Under the pieces are notes generated by a model. That model was not told where the DNA came from and did not search any database. It saw nothing but the letters and a program-made list of their open reading frames with translations. A program made the translations under genes and the position numbers. A DNA stretch of 64,000 nt from Cellvibrionales bacterium (GTDB lineage: Bacteria > Pseudomonadota > Gammaproteobacteria > Pseudomonadales > UBA7239). Where the stretch lies: contig JADJPU010000001.1 in the NCBI GenBank assembly GCA_016713115.1, forward strand, positions 744,001 through 808,000. Direction: 5' to 3'. Position 1 is the first letter of the stretch. Every line of letters starts with the position of its first letter. This document shows positions 47,061 through 56,173 of the stretch, piece after piece.

Positions 47061-47519
47061 ATGACGACAATTTTCAAACACCCCAACGAATTACTGCAAT
47101 CGGTCGGCGCGCAGCTCGGTCACAGTGAATGGTTGTTGATCGACCAAGATCGCATCAATTTATTTGCCGATGCCACCGGCGATCACCAATGGATACATGT
47201 CGATCCTGTGAAAGCCAAAGACGGCCCCTTCGGCGCCTGCATTGCGCACGGCTATCTCACGCTGTCGCTGGTGAATTTATTTCTGCCGCAAATTGTGGAT
47301 GTGCAAGGCATCAAAATGGGCGTGAATGTCGGTTGCGGAAAAATTCGTTTCCCGATGCCGGTAAAAGTCGGTTCTCGCGTGCGCGGCAGCGGTGAATTGG
47401 TAGAGGCCAGTGAAGAAAAAGGCGGCGTGCAAGCGGTAATTCGCGTCACGGTTGAAATCGAAGGCTCGGATAAACCCGCGTGCGTAGTGGACACCATTTC
47501 GCGCTATTTCCCCGAATAA
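47061..47519 (+). CDS. MaoC-like (R)-enoyl-CoA hydratase
   Basis: A 152-residue hot-dog hydratase. The family motif FADATGDHQWIHVDPVKAKDG includes the Asp and His of hydratase 2, then IAHGYLTLSLVNLF and GCGKIRFPMPVKVGSRVRG. It starts 8 bases after the SDR stop. It is the second MaoC gene in the cluster and would supply the (R)-hydroxyacyl-CoA for the SDR enzymes. Confidence 0.9.
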   Translation: MTTIFKHPNELLQSVGAQLGHSEWLLIDQDRINLFADATGDHQWIHVDPVKAKDGPFGACIAHGYLTLSLVNLFLPQIVDVQGIKMGVNVGCGKIRFPMPVKVGSRVRGSGELVEASEEKGGVQAVIRVTVEIEGSDKPACVVDTISRYFPE

Positions 47520-47571
47520 ATTTTCTTTTTTTAATATCAACTCATTGAACATCGCATAACAGGTAATCGCC

Positions 47572-48775
47572 ATGAGAGAAGCAGTCATCGTATCCACCGC
47601 TCGCACCGGTTTAGCCAAATCATTTCGCGGCGGTTTTAATGAAACCGAAGCACCGGCCATGGCCGGCCATGTGGTGCGCGAAGTGGTGAAGCGCGCCGGC
47701 ATTGATCCCGCTTCGGTTGACGATGTGTTGTTTGGTGCTGCTGCACAACAAGGCACGCAAGCGTATTGCTTGGGTCGCCTCGCAGCGATTGCCGGTGGTC
47801 TGCCGCCCACGGTTGCCGGCATGGCGATGGAACGGCAGTGCGCGTCCGGCTTGATGACGATTGCCACGGCTGCAAAATCCATCATGTGCAATGAAATCGA
47901 CATCGCGGTTGCAGGTGGTGTGGAATCTATTTCTCTGACACAAAACAAACACAAAAATACTTTTCGTTCGCAATCCGATGCTGTGAAAGCGCTGGATCCC
48001 GCCGCGTATATTCCTATGCTGGAAACCGGCGAAGTGGTCGCCGCGCGTTACAACATCTCGCGCGAAGCGCAGGACGAATATTCCTACCACAGCCAAATGC
48101 GCACAGCAGCCGCGCAAAAAAATGGTATTTTTGACAATGAAATCGTGGCAATGAAAACCACGATGTCGGTATTTAATAAAGAAACCAAAGAGACCACTTT
48201 CAAAGAAACGGTAGTTGATCGCGACGATTGCAACCGTGCCGATACCACACTGGAAGGTTTAGCAAAATTGGAGCCGGTGTGGAAAGACGGCCAGTGGGTG
48301 AAAGAAGGCAAGTTCGTCACCGCCGGCAATTCTTCGCAGTTATCTGACGGCGCATCTGCCTGTTTGTTGATGGACAGCAAACTCGCTTCACAAAAAGGTT
48401 TGCAGCCTTTGGGCGCGTATCGCGGTTTGGCAGTGGCAGGCTGCAATTCCGATGAAATGGGCATCGGCCCGGTGTTCGCTGTGCCGAAATTGCTCGCACG
48501 CCACGGACTCAAGGTCGAGTGACATCGGCCTGTGGGAATTGAACGAAGCCTTTGCTTCGCAAGTGATTTACTGCCGCGACACTTTGGGCATTTCCAACGA
48601 CATCATGAATGTGAATGGCGGCGCGATTGCTATCGGCCACCCATTCGGCATGAGCGGCGCGCGCATGGTTGGCCACGCGCTGCTGGAAGGCAAACGCCGC
48701 AACGTGAAATATGTGGTTGTCACCATGTGCATCGGCGGCGGACAAGGCGCAGCCGGTTTGTTTGAAGTGTTTTAA
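47572..48775 (+). pseudogene. Thiolase (acetyl-CoA acyltransferase), frameshifted
   Basis: The first frame (MREAVIVSTARTGLAKSFRG, Cys in MERQCASGLMTIA) runs to ARHGLKVE and stops at TGA 48520-48522. One base further on, the reading frame resumes as DIGLWELNEAFASQ, with the His motif GGAIAIGHPFGMSGAR and the second Cys in TMCIGGGQG, ending at 48775. A single extra T at 48520 explains it; restored length is about 400 aa. All three catalytic residues would be present in a corrected gene. It lies between the MaoC and VOC genes. Confidence 0.88.
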
Positions 48776-48793
48776 TCCTTAGCTCGCTGCGCG

Positions 48794-49267
48794 ATGAGCT
48801 TTGCCGTCAGCCGTATCGACCACGCCGTGTATTGGGTGCGCGATGTACAACAATCGAAAGATTTTTATACGCGCGTGCTCGGTTTGCAGGAGGTTGTAGA
48901 CGAGCGCGGCGCCTGCCTACTACGCGCACCGAGTAGCGATCAGCACCACGATCTCGGTTTATTTCAAGCCGATACGCATGCCACGCGCACACCGCGCGGC
49001 GCGGCGGGGCTTTATCACATCGCATGGAAAGTAACGGCGATCGAAGATTTGGCCGCCGCCTTGCATGCGCTACAACAAGCCAATGCGCTGACTGGCGCTT
49101 CCAGCCACGGCGCGACGAAATCGGTGTATGGTGTAGATCCCGACGGCAATGAAATTGAAATTACTTTCACCATTCCACGCCACGATTGGGGCGAATGGGA
49201 GCACGGCGGCACGGTAGAGCGTTTGGATCTCGCGACAGAATTGGCGCGCTACGGCACAAAATCCTAG
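48794..49267 (+). CDS. VOC family protein (glyoxalase or dioxygenase-like)
   Basis: A 157-residue protein with the two-module VOC fold. Likely metal ligands are His in RIDHAVYWVRD, His in LYHIAWKV and Glu in GNEIEITF, the H-H-E set of iron- or manganese-dependent members. The C-terminal RHDWGEWEHGG is unusual. It is too short to be a two-domain extradiol dioxygenase such as HsaC. It closes the beta-oxidation cluster; ribBA begins 23 bases after. Confidence 0.82.
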   Translation: MSFAVSRIDHAVYWVRDVQQSKDFYTRVLGLQEVVDERGACLLRAPSSDQHHDLGLFQADTHATRTPRGAAGLYHIAWKVTAIEDLAAALHALQQANALTGASSHGATKSVYGVDPDGNEIEITFTIPRHDWGEWEHGGTVERLDLATELARYGTKS

Positions 49268-49290
49268 GACAAAAATCCTGAGGCAGGCAC

Positions 49291-50400
49291 ATGCAATTAA
49301 ATACCACTGAAGAATTGATCGCCGATATTCGCGCGGGAAAAATGGTTATCTTGATGGATGACGAAGACCGCGAAAACGAAGGCGATATCATCATGGCCGC
49401 CGAGCATTGCGGCGCGGAACACATCAACTTCATGGCGAAATACGCGCGCGGTTTGATTTGCATGCCGATGTCGCGCGAACGCTGCGAGCGCTTGGGTTTG
49501 CCCTTGATGGTGCAAAAAAATGCGTCGGGGTTTGGCACAAAATTTACGCTGTCGATAGAAGCAGCTACCGGTGTCACCACCGGCATTTCAGCGGCGGATC
49601 GCGCACGCACGGTGCAAGTGGCAGCGGCAAAAAATGCGCAAGCGGCTGACATTGTACAACCCGGTCACATTTTTCCATTGATGGCCGAACCCGGCGGCGT
49701 GTTGGCGCGCACTGGCCACACCGAAGCGGCTTGCGACTTGGCGCGCTTGGCGGGTTTGGAATCCGCCGGTGTCATTTGCGAAATCATGAACGACGACGGC
49801 ACCATGTCGCGCCGCCCAGATTTAGAAATTTTCGCCAAAGAACACCAACTAAAAATCGGCACGATTGCCGATTTGATTCACCATCGCCTTGTACACGAGC
49901 GCACGGTAGAAATTTCACAGCGCGCGCCGATACAAACTGATTACGGCGAATTTGAATTGGTTTCGTTTATTAACAAAGTAGACAAGGAATATCACTACGC
50001 CTTGGTGAAAGGCGACATCAGCGCGGCAGAGCCAACCTTGGTGCGCGTGCATTTAGCTACCGCGATGCGCGATTTGTTTTGCGCGCAACCGCCGGATACA
50101 AAAATCTGGAATATTCGGCGCTGTATGGAAAAAATTGCCGCCGAAGGCAAAGGCGTATTGGTGTTGATTCACCAGTGCGAAAGCGTAGAAGAATTGCACG
50201 ATAGCGCACTCACTATGCTCGGGAAAAAACCGCTGCAAAATACCGCTGCCAGCCCCAACATTCATAAAACCGTGGGTGTCGGCGGGCAAATTTTGCGCGA
50301 GTTAGGTGTGGGAAAAATGCGTGTGCTTGGGCAGCCGCTGCGCTATCGCGCCCTCTCCGGTTACGACCTCGAAGTGGTCGAACATATTGCCTGCGAATAA
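49291..50400 (+). CDS. ribBA: 3,4-dihydroxy-2-butanone-4-phosphate synthase with degenerate GTP cyclohydrolase II domain
   Basis: A 369-residue riboflavin-pathway enzyme. The RibB domain is intact: DDEDRENEGDIIMAAE, MPMSRERCERLGLP, ISAADRARTV and GHTEAACDLARLAG. The C-terminal RibA-like part lacks the three zinc Cys of true cyclohydrolase II (it reads VRVHLATAMRDLFCAQPP). It therefore makes only the four-carbon precursor, as in pseudomonad RibBA-like proteins. Its place after a run of flavoenzyme genes, and not in a rib operon, is notable. No FMN riboswitch fits the 23-base gap. Confidence 0.93.
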   Translation: MQLNTTEELIADIRAGKMVILMDDEDRENEGDIIMAAEHCGAEHINFMAKYARGLICMPMSRERCERLGLPLMVQKNASGFGTKFTLSIEAATGVTTGISAADRARTVQVAAAKNAQAADIVQPGHIFPLMAEPGGVLARTGHTEAACDLARLAGLESAGVICEIMNDDGTMSRRPDLEIFAKEHQLKIGTIADLIHHRLVHERTVEISQRAPIQTDYGEFELVSFINKVDKEYHYALVKGDISAAEPTLVRVHLATAMRDLFCAQPPDTKIWNIRRCMEKIAAEGKGVLVLIHQCESVEELHDSALTMLGKKPLQNTAASPNIHKTVGVGGQILRELGVGKMRVLGQPLRYRALSGYDLEVVEHIACE

Positions 50401-50401
50401 C

Positions 50402-52573
50402 TTGGTAATTTTGCGCATCGCACTGCCGGTTCCATTGCGGCGGCTGTTCGATTACTTACCACCAGAAAACATCGCCGCAGAACAACTGCAACTCGGCCTG
50501 CGCGTGCGTGTCAGTTTTGGGCGGCAGCAGTTAATCGGCGTGTTGGTTGCGCTGGCCGATCATAGCGACATTCCATTGCAAAAATTAAAGCCCGCGCAAG
50601 CAATCTTGGATGATACGCCACCTCTAACACCCGTGTTATTTGAAATCGCACAGTGGGCGGCGCGCTACTATCAATATCCGCTCGGTGAAGTGTTTTACAG
50701 TTTGTTGCCGCACACGCTGCGCGAAGGAAAAAATAATCAACTCGCACACGAGCAACACTGGCGCGCTATTCCATCCACAACACACACCTTGCGCGCCAAC
50801 AGCAAATTACTTGCACTGTATCAATGGCTGTTGCAAGACAGCGCCGCGCGTGAAGATATTTTTGCCGCCGGCTATTCCAGCGCACAGATCAAAACACTGC
50901 ACGAGCGCAGTTTGTTGGAATGCTATACGGCAGAACCCAGCGTTTTTGATGCAGCAAATTTATTAGCCGAACAACATTTGTCACTCAACGAAGAACAGCG
51001 CGTTGCGGTAGCGGGTGTCAGCGCAGGCAAGTTTTCCGCCACGCTTTTAGAAGGTGTAACGGGCAGCGGCAAAACCGAAGTGTATTTGCAGTTGATTGAA
51101 AAAGTTTTAGCGCGCGGCGAACAGGCTTTGGTGTTGGTGCCGGAAATTGGTTTAACGCCGCAAACTGTGTCGCGGTTTCGCCGCCGTTTTCACTGCCCCG
51201 TACTCGCGCTGCATTCAGGTTTAGCTGACGGCGAACGCTATCGCGCTTGGCGGCGCGCGCAGCGCGGTGAAGCGGGCATTGTGATTGGCACGCGCTCGGC
51301 ATTATTCACACCCATGATGCAGCTCGGCATCATTATTGTGGATGAAGAGCACGACAGCTCATTCAAACAGCAAGAAGGGTTTCGCTACTCCGCACGCGAT
51401 CTCGCGGTGTTGCGCGCGCAGCGCGAAAATATTCCAGTATTGCTCGGCAGCGCCACACCATCGCTAGAAACTTTATACAACGCCATGCAAGGCAATTATC
51501 AACACTGGCGTTTAACGCAGCGCGCCGGCAATGCCAAAGCACCCACTGTAGAAATTATTGATACGCAACGCATAACGCTCACGGAAGGCATCAGCGTGCC
51601 GCTATTGCAAGCCATGCGCGACACACTGGACAAAGGCAATCAGGTGTTGGTGTTTTTAAATCGGCGCGGCTACGCACCTGCACTACTCTGCGCCGATTGC
51701 AACTGGCCAGCGATTTGTGCGCACTGCTCTGCCAAACTCACGGTGCATAAAAAAACACAACAACTGCGCTGCCATCACTGCGATGCTGTAGAGCGTTTGC
51801 CGCACAGTTGTCCGCAATGCGCCAGCACGCGCTTGGATGCTATCGGCGTAGGCACACAGCGCACGGAGCAGTATCTCTGCGAGCAGTTTGCAGAGTATCC
51901 GGTGTTGCGCATTGATCGCGACAGCATGGCGCGCAAAAACGCACTGCACGATACCTTAGAAAAAATTCAACACGGCAAGCCCTGCGTACTGGTCGGCACG
52001 CAGATGTTAGCCAAAGGACATCACTTTCCGCATGTCACGCTGGTAGCAATTTTGGATATCGACAGCGGTTTATTTTCTGCTGATTTTCGCGCGCCGGAAA
52101 AAATGGGGCAGTTGCTAGAACAAGTGGCAGGACGCGCAGGACGCGCAGAAAAATCAGGACATGTGATGATACAAAGTCGCTACGCACAACATCCTCTGCT
52201 GCAAGCACTGCTGAAAGAAGGCTATCAACATTTAGCGCGTTTATTGCTGGCGGAGCGTCAAGCTGCCGCGCTGCCGCCTTATACCTATTTAGCACTGCTG
52301 CGCGTCGAACACACCGATCCCAATGCGGCATTACAACTACTGCGCGCGTGGATGAAACAGCTACAAATACAGTGTGAACTCGGCGTGCAACTGGCGGGCC
52401 CTTGGCCAGCGGCCATGGAAAAACGCGCTAATTTTTATCGTTTTGATGTGCAACTCAAAAGTGCACGGCGCAGTGCACTGCAAAAAACACTGGCGCAATT
52501 TTGTGCGTGGGCTGAGAATCAGAAATTACCGCGTGGAATGCGCTGGTCGCTGGATGTAGATCCAGCGAGTTGA
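50402..52573 (+). CDS. priA: Primosomal helicase PriA
   Basis: Restarts stalled replication forks. The frame VILRIALPVPLRRLFDYLPPE is the PriA N-terminus, but no ATG fits; a TTG at 50402 (or 50387) right after the ribBA stop is the best start, giving about 723 residues (E. coli 732). Motifs are Walker A GVTGSGKTEVYLQ, Walker B IIVDEEHDSSFKQQ, and the zinc-binding CADCNWPAICAHCSAKL with CHHC and CPQC pairs. Helicase motifs VAGRAGRAEK and MIQSRY follow. It converges on the DUF1329 gene with a 13-base gap. Confidence 0.93.
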   Translation: MVILRIALPVPLRRLFDYLPPENIAAEQLQLGLRVRVSFGRQQLIGVLVALADHSDIPLQKLKPAQAILDDTPPLTPVLFEIAQWAARYYQYPLGEVFYSLLPHTLREGKNNQLAHEQHWRAIPSTTHTLRANSKLLALYQWLLQDSAAREDIFAAGYSSAQIKTLHERSLLECYTAEPSVFDAANLLAEQHLSLNEEQRVAVAGVSAGKFSATLLEGVTGSGKTEVYLQLIEKVLARGEQALVLVPEIGLTPQTVSRFRRRFHCPVLALHSGLADGERYRAWRRAQRGEAGIVIGTRSALFTPMMQLGIIIVDEEHDSSFKQQEGFRYSARDLAVLRAQRENIPVLLGSATPSLETLYNAMQGNYQHWRLTQRAGNAKAPTVEIIDTQRITLTEGISVPLLQAMRDTLDKGNQVLVFLNRRGYAPALLCADCNWPAICAHCSAKLTVHKKTQQLRCHHCDAVERLPHSCPQCASTRLDAIGVGTQRTEQYLCEQFAEYPVLRIDRDSMARKNALHDTLEKIQHGKPCVLVGTQMLAKGHHFPHVTLVAILDIDSGLFSADFRAPEKMGQLLEQVAGRAGRAEKSGHVMIQSRYAQHPLLQALLKEGYQHLARLLLAERQAAALPPYTYLALLRVEHTDPNAALQLLRAWMKQLQIQCELGVQLAGPWPAAMEKRANFYRFDVQLKSARRSALQKTLAQFCAWAENQKLPRGMRWSLDVDPAS

Positions 52574-52586
52574 ATACACAGCGTAT

Positions 52587-53966
52587 TTATTTACCCATCT
52601 GCCGCACCATGATCGGTGTGAAATAACTGTCTGGCAGTGGCGGATCCACATAGCGCGGCGGACCTTTCTGTTCATTCACTAAATAATTAGCCAAGTACGC
52701 GCCTTTTTCTAGATCGTGATACACCTCCATCCGTGCACCCATCCCAGGCAAGTCGTATTGATCGACCATGCTGCGGAAGTTAGTGCGCCACAAATTACCT
52801 TGGCCGTCATAGTTATCAGCCAACACCGCTGCCCAAGTATCTTCATCGGTGTAGAGCCTGCGTTTGGCATAAATATGGCGTTTGCCTTCGCGCAGCTCAG
52901 CCACAACCACATGTACGCGGTGCAACTCGTAGCGCATGTATTTCGGGTTGAGGTGATTTTTTGTCAACAATTCCTTGTAGGTGACTTCTGGGTTGTCCAA
53001 TTCATTGTTGTTGTACGGGATAAATATTTCACGCATGCCCTCCAACTTCCATGTGTAGCGCGAGTTGGCGCCGTTGAACAACATCGCATCATCCACGGTG
53101 CGCAAACCGCCAGCACTGTCTGGGAAATCGTAAGCGATACTTGGCGAACGGCGTACACGACGCACACTGGGTAAGTACACCCAAGCATCGCGCGATGTAT
53201 CACTCACATTTTTGTATTCGTGTACCAACACTATTGTGCCCTTTTCACGCGGCGGAGAAATCAATTGCACCATCACCATCGCTGCAATATTCGATTCATT
53301 AAATTTTTCACGCGTAATATTTTTCGAGTAATACTGCACATGGCGATTTTCAATGGACTGCCGCATATTTACTTCACCGTTATTGTATACAGCAGCGGCA
53401 TCTACCGTGCCTTCGGTTGCACCCAACATCGGCGAAGCCATGTGATTCCACAACACTTCGGCGGCATTTTTAGGAATTGGAAATGGGACGCCAAAATACA
53501 CATCGGTGGCGCTGTTGCCATCTGCGCCCAGGCCGGTATACAACGCGTTTAACTTGGTATTCTCGTGTACGCGATCGCTGTAACGCACATCGCGATGCGA
53601 AGGATAAATCGGCATCTGAAATGTATCAGGATATTTTTTGAATAAAGCGATCTGGCCATCGGTCAAATTTTTTAAATACTGCGTATAATTTTTTCCGGTG
53701 ATAACAAACATAGGCTGCTTTTCATCGGGATACGGCGTGGGGTAATGCGTACCTGTACCTTTGTAATTTACACCGCGTGGCACACCGAGAATGCTCCCTG
53801 TCCATTTTGGAATGGTTCCTTCGGCATTACCTGCTGGGTTTGCGCCCATTGGCGTAAGCGTAGTACCCAACTTATCGGCTTCTGCCTGTGAGACCACACT
53901 CCAACTGTGTGATGCCATCAATAACAAACCGCAACCTGCTAACCAATGGAGTTTGGTTTTACGCAT
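52587..53966 (-). CDS. DUF1329 (LolA-like) envelope protein
   Basis: A 459-residue exported protein with a signal peptide (MRKTKLHWLAGCGLLLMASHSWS). DUF1329 signatures are AEADKLGTTLTPMGANPAGN, IPKWTGSI, YLPSVRRVRRSPSIAYDFPD and IPYNNNELD. Such proteins are soluble or outer-membrane-attached and are often encoded beside genes for catabolism of hydrophobic compounds (steroids, alkanes, terpenes). They may carry lipid between membranes; this is inferred from the fold. Last gene of the P450 operon, 70 bases after the flavoenzyme gene. Confidence 0.88.
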   Translation of the reverse strand: MRKTKLHWLAGCGLLLMASHSWSVVSQAEADKLGTTLTPMGANPAGNAEGTIPKWTGSILGVPRGVNYKGTGTHYPTPYPDEKQPMFVITGKNYTQYLKNLTDGQIALFKKYPDTFQMPIYPSHRDVRYSDRVHENTKLNALYTGLGADGNSATDVYFGVPFPIPKNAAEVLWNHMASPMLGATEGTVDAAAVYNNGEVNMRQSIENRHVQYYSKNITREKFNESNIAAMVMVQLISPPREKGTIVLVHEYKNVSDTSRDAWVYLPSVRRVRRSPSIAYDFPDSAGGLRTVDDAMLFNGANSRYTWKLEGMREIFIPYNNNELDNPEVTYKELLTKNHLNPKYMRYELHRVHVVVAELREGKRHIYAKRRLYTDEDTWAAVLADNYDGQGNLWRTNFRSMVDQYDLPGMGARMEVYHDLEKGAYLANYLVNEQKGPPRYVDPPLPDSYFTPIMVRQMGK

Positions 53967-54036
53967 ATTCCTGTCTCCAGATGTTTGTTGTTATTCGATG
54001 CTTATTGTTTTTATCTGATGCTCGACACATCTGCCT

Positions 54037-54900
54037 TTAGGATACATGAATAAATTGTTTTGCAAATGCCTCGATGCGTTTTTTCTTAAAGTCGATATCG
54101 CTGGGGACAATCTTGCCATCCACCATAAAGTTAGCACCGTTAGTCATGGTCACACCCATGGCTTCCACGCGCTTGAAGGTTCCATCCTGCGGCTGTAATA
54201 CCGCCGTCCAGACATCAAATGGCTTGCTCTGTGTTCCTGCTTCTTCACGCGCCGCCTGCACTTTTTGCAACACCGCTGGCAATTGCTCTTCGGTGTAGCG
54301 CAAACCCAGCCAGCCATCATGTTGCGCGGCACGACGAAACGCGGCATCGCTATCACCACCAATAAAAACCGGAACTGGTTTTGTTGTGCCAGGCGACATT
54401 TGCAGCGGCGCGAAATCATGGAATGCACCGTGATGCTCGACCATCGCGCCCGACATCAGTTTTGCCATCACTTCCAGTTGTTCATCCGTGCGTTTGCCGC
54501 GTGTATGAAAATCGTGTCCGGTCAGATCAAATTCTGTTTTCTGCCAACCGATACCCACGCCCATGATGATGCGGTTATTGGATAAATACGCCGCCGTAGA
54601 AATCGCTTTTGCCGCATTAAAACTGTCACGCATCGGCAGCACATAAATCGTAGTTAAAAATTGCAGATTTTTTGTTTGCTGTGCTATCGCTGCTGCAATG
54701 ACCCATGGATCAGGCCAGTGCGTTTCTGGATGCCAAAATACCTGCCCGTTTTGCGTGTACAGATATTCATCGACCTGTGTTTTGGTGGTGATGAGATGAT
54801 CGCCAAAAGATACGCCATAAAAGCCCAGTTCTTCTGAGAATTTCGCCAGCTCAACAACCTGATCCAATTCACAAAACGCTAACGACTGCCAAAATTTCAT
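54037..54900 (-). CDS. Luciferase-like (LLM) flavin-dependent oxidoreductase
   Basis: A 287-residue TIM-barrel protein of the bacterial luciferase/F420 reductase superfamily. Motifs are VELAKFSEELGFYGVSFGDH, the early strand FLTTIYVLPMRD, IIMGVGIGWQKTEF, and PVFIGGDSDAAFRRAAQHDGW. Related actinobacterial proteins use F420; here FMN is equally likely and the cofactor cannot be told. It might oxidise or reduce a lipid ketone. It starts 20 bases after the SDR stop in the operon. Confidence 0.85.
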   Translation of the reverse strand: MKFWQSLAFCELDQVVELAKFSEELGFYGVSFGDHLITTKTQVDEYLYTQNGQVFWHPETHWPDPWVIAAAIAQQTKNLQFLTTIYVLPMRDSFNAAKAISTAAYLSNNRIIMGVGIGWQKTEFDLTGHDFHTRGKRTDEQLEVMAKLMSGAMVEHHGAFHDFAPLQMSPGTTKPVPVFIGGDSDAAFRRAAQHDGWLGLRYTEEQLPAVLQKVQAAREEAGTQSKPFDVWTAVLQPQDGTFKRVEAMGVTMTNGANFMVDGKIVPSDIDFKKKRIEAFAKQFIHVS

Positions 54901-54920
54901 GCGCTTTTCTCCTGAGATGA

Positions 54921-55943
54921 TTATTTTTCCTGAAATAGTTTTGGCAATATCGCTTTATCTAACAATCCTGTTTCACCCAGCCAGCGCAGCGTATCGGTAA
55001 ACGTTGCACGCGGTTCGCGCAATACAATGCCTAGCTGCTGCATTTCATCCGCATTTTTGACAGGCGGCCACTGCGTAGCGTAGCGCATGGTCTCGGCAGA
55101 AATTGGTGAAGTATCCGGTTTGAATAAGCGTTTGATATCCGTGATCTGACCAAACAAACGCAGCTTCCAGCCTGCTATTTCACTGCGCGGTAATTTTTTT
55201 CCGCTAATGTCGTCGAGCAAATCGGCAAATGTTTCCCACGCCATGTAATGACCGGCCGTGAGATAGCGCGCTGGCTGCCCATCATTTTTTTCTAACAGCG
55301 CCACCATAAAAGCTGCGAGATCGCGCACATCAATTTGTTGCGTGCCGCCGCTGGTAATGCGAAAACCTTGCGTCATGCGATACAGTAGTGACTGCAAGGT
55401 TGCCGAGCGCCCCGGATCATCAGGCCCAATAATGCCGCCGGGGTAGACTGTTTTTACGCCCTTGCCTTGTGCTTGCAGGCTGCGCACATAGGCTTCGGCT
55501 TGCGCCTTGCTCTGTCCATAAATATGTTTTGATTTTGCAATTGGCGCATCTGCATTCATGCGTGAGGAGTTTGTGTTAAAAATTGCGGTGATGCTGGACA
55601 CATACACACAGTTTTGCGCGCCGAGATCGCAGGCGGCACCGAGCACATTTTTTACACCGTCCACATTGGTTGCCAACAATTCTTTTTCACTCGCCACTTG
55701 CATAGGCGTTACCGCTGCCGCATGCACTACCGCATTACAGCCTTGCAGTGCATCGCGCACCGCATTTTCATCCGTGATAGAACCTACAGTAATTCGATCA
55801 ACCACCACGCCGTATTGCGCAAATAATCGCTGCGCTTTTTCTGCGCTGCGCACCAAGGCCACTACTTCATGTCCTTTGTGTTTTAGTGCGCGCACCGTGT
55901 GCAAGCCGACAAAACCGGTACTGCCTGTGACCAGCACGCGCAT
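54921..55943 (-). CDS. Extended SDR (NAD-dependent epimerase/3beta-HSD-like)
   Basis: A 340-residue extended short-chain dehydrogenase with the cofactor motif VTGSTGFVGLHTVRAL, CNAVVHAAA, the Ser in VSSITAIF and the Tyr-x3-Lys in IYGQSKAQAEAYV. The family covers sugar epimerases, dihydroflavonol reductases and 3beta-hydroxysteroid dehydrogenases. Beside a CYP51-type P450, a sterol 3beta-dehydrogenase or decarboxylating dehydrogenase role is worth testing; that is inference. It starts 17 bases after the ferredoxin stop. Confidence 0.87.
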   Translation of the reverse strand: MRVLVTGSTGFVGLHTVRALKHKGHEVVALVRSAEKAQRLFAQYGVVVDRITVGSITDENAVRDALQGCNAVVHAAAVTPMQVASEKELLATNVDGVKNVLGAACDLGAQNCVYVSSITAIFNTNSSRMNADAPIAKSKHIYGQSKAQAEAYVRSLQAQGKGVKTVYPGGIIGPDDPGRSATLQSLLYRMTQGFRITSGGTQQIDVRDLAAFMVALLEKNDGQPARYLTAGHYMAWETFADLLDDISGKKLPRSEIAGWKLRLFGQITDIKRLFKPDTSPISAETMRYATQWPPVKNADEMQQLGIVLREPRATFTDTLRWLGETGLLDKAILPKLFQEK

Positions 55944-55960
55944 GATTTACTCCTCTATCT

Positions 55961-56164
55961 TTAATCTTCTACGCGAATCACACGATTCGGGCAACCGCGC
56001 GCAGCATTCGTTACTTTTGTGCGCAGCGATTCATCTGGCTCTTCCTGCAACACCACCACTTGCGGGTAGCCGCTCTCGGTATCGCGCACAGAAAATACCT
56101 CTGGGCATTCTTCCATGCACACGCTGTGGCCTTGGCACAAATCGAGATCAACTTTTACACGCAT
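55961..56164 (-). CDS. [3Fe-4S] ferredoxin partner of the P450
   Basis: A 67-residue ferredoxin with C10-x2-H13-x2-C16 and C58 followed by Pro, the ligand set of the single-cluster [3Fe-4S] ferredoxins that feed actinobacterial P450s. An additional Cys20 is present. The His in the second position (CQGHSVC) is the mycobacterial pattern (Rv0763c, next to CYP51). It starts 9 bases after the P450 stop. No ferredoxin reductase is in the window. Confidence 0.92.
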   Translation of the reverse strand: MRVKVDLDLCQGHSVCMEECPEVFSVRDTESGYPQVVVLQEEPDESLRTKVTNAARGCPNRVIRVED

Positions 56165-56173
56165 GGTAATCGC

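Noticed and set aside
48794..49267. HsaC-type extradiol ring-cleavage dioxygenase
   Set aside because: The protein has a single pair of VOC modules (157 aa), about half the size of HsaC, and lacks its second domain.
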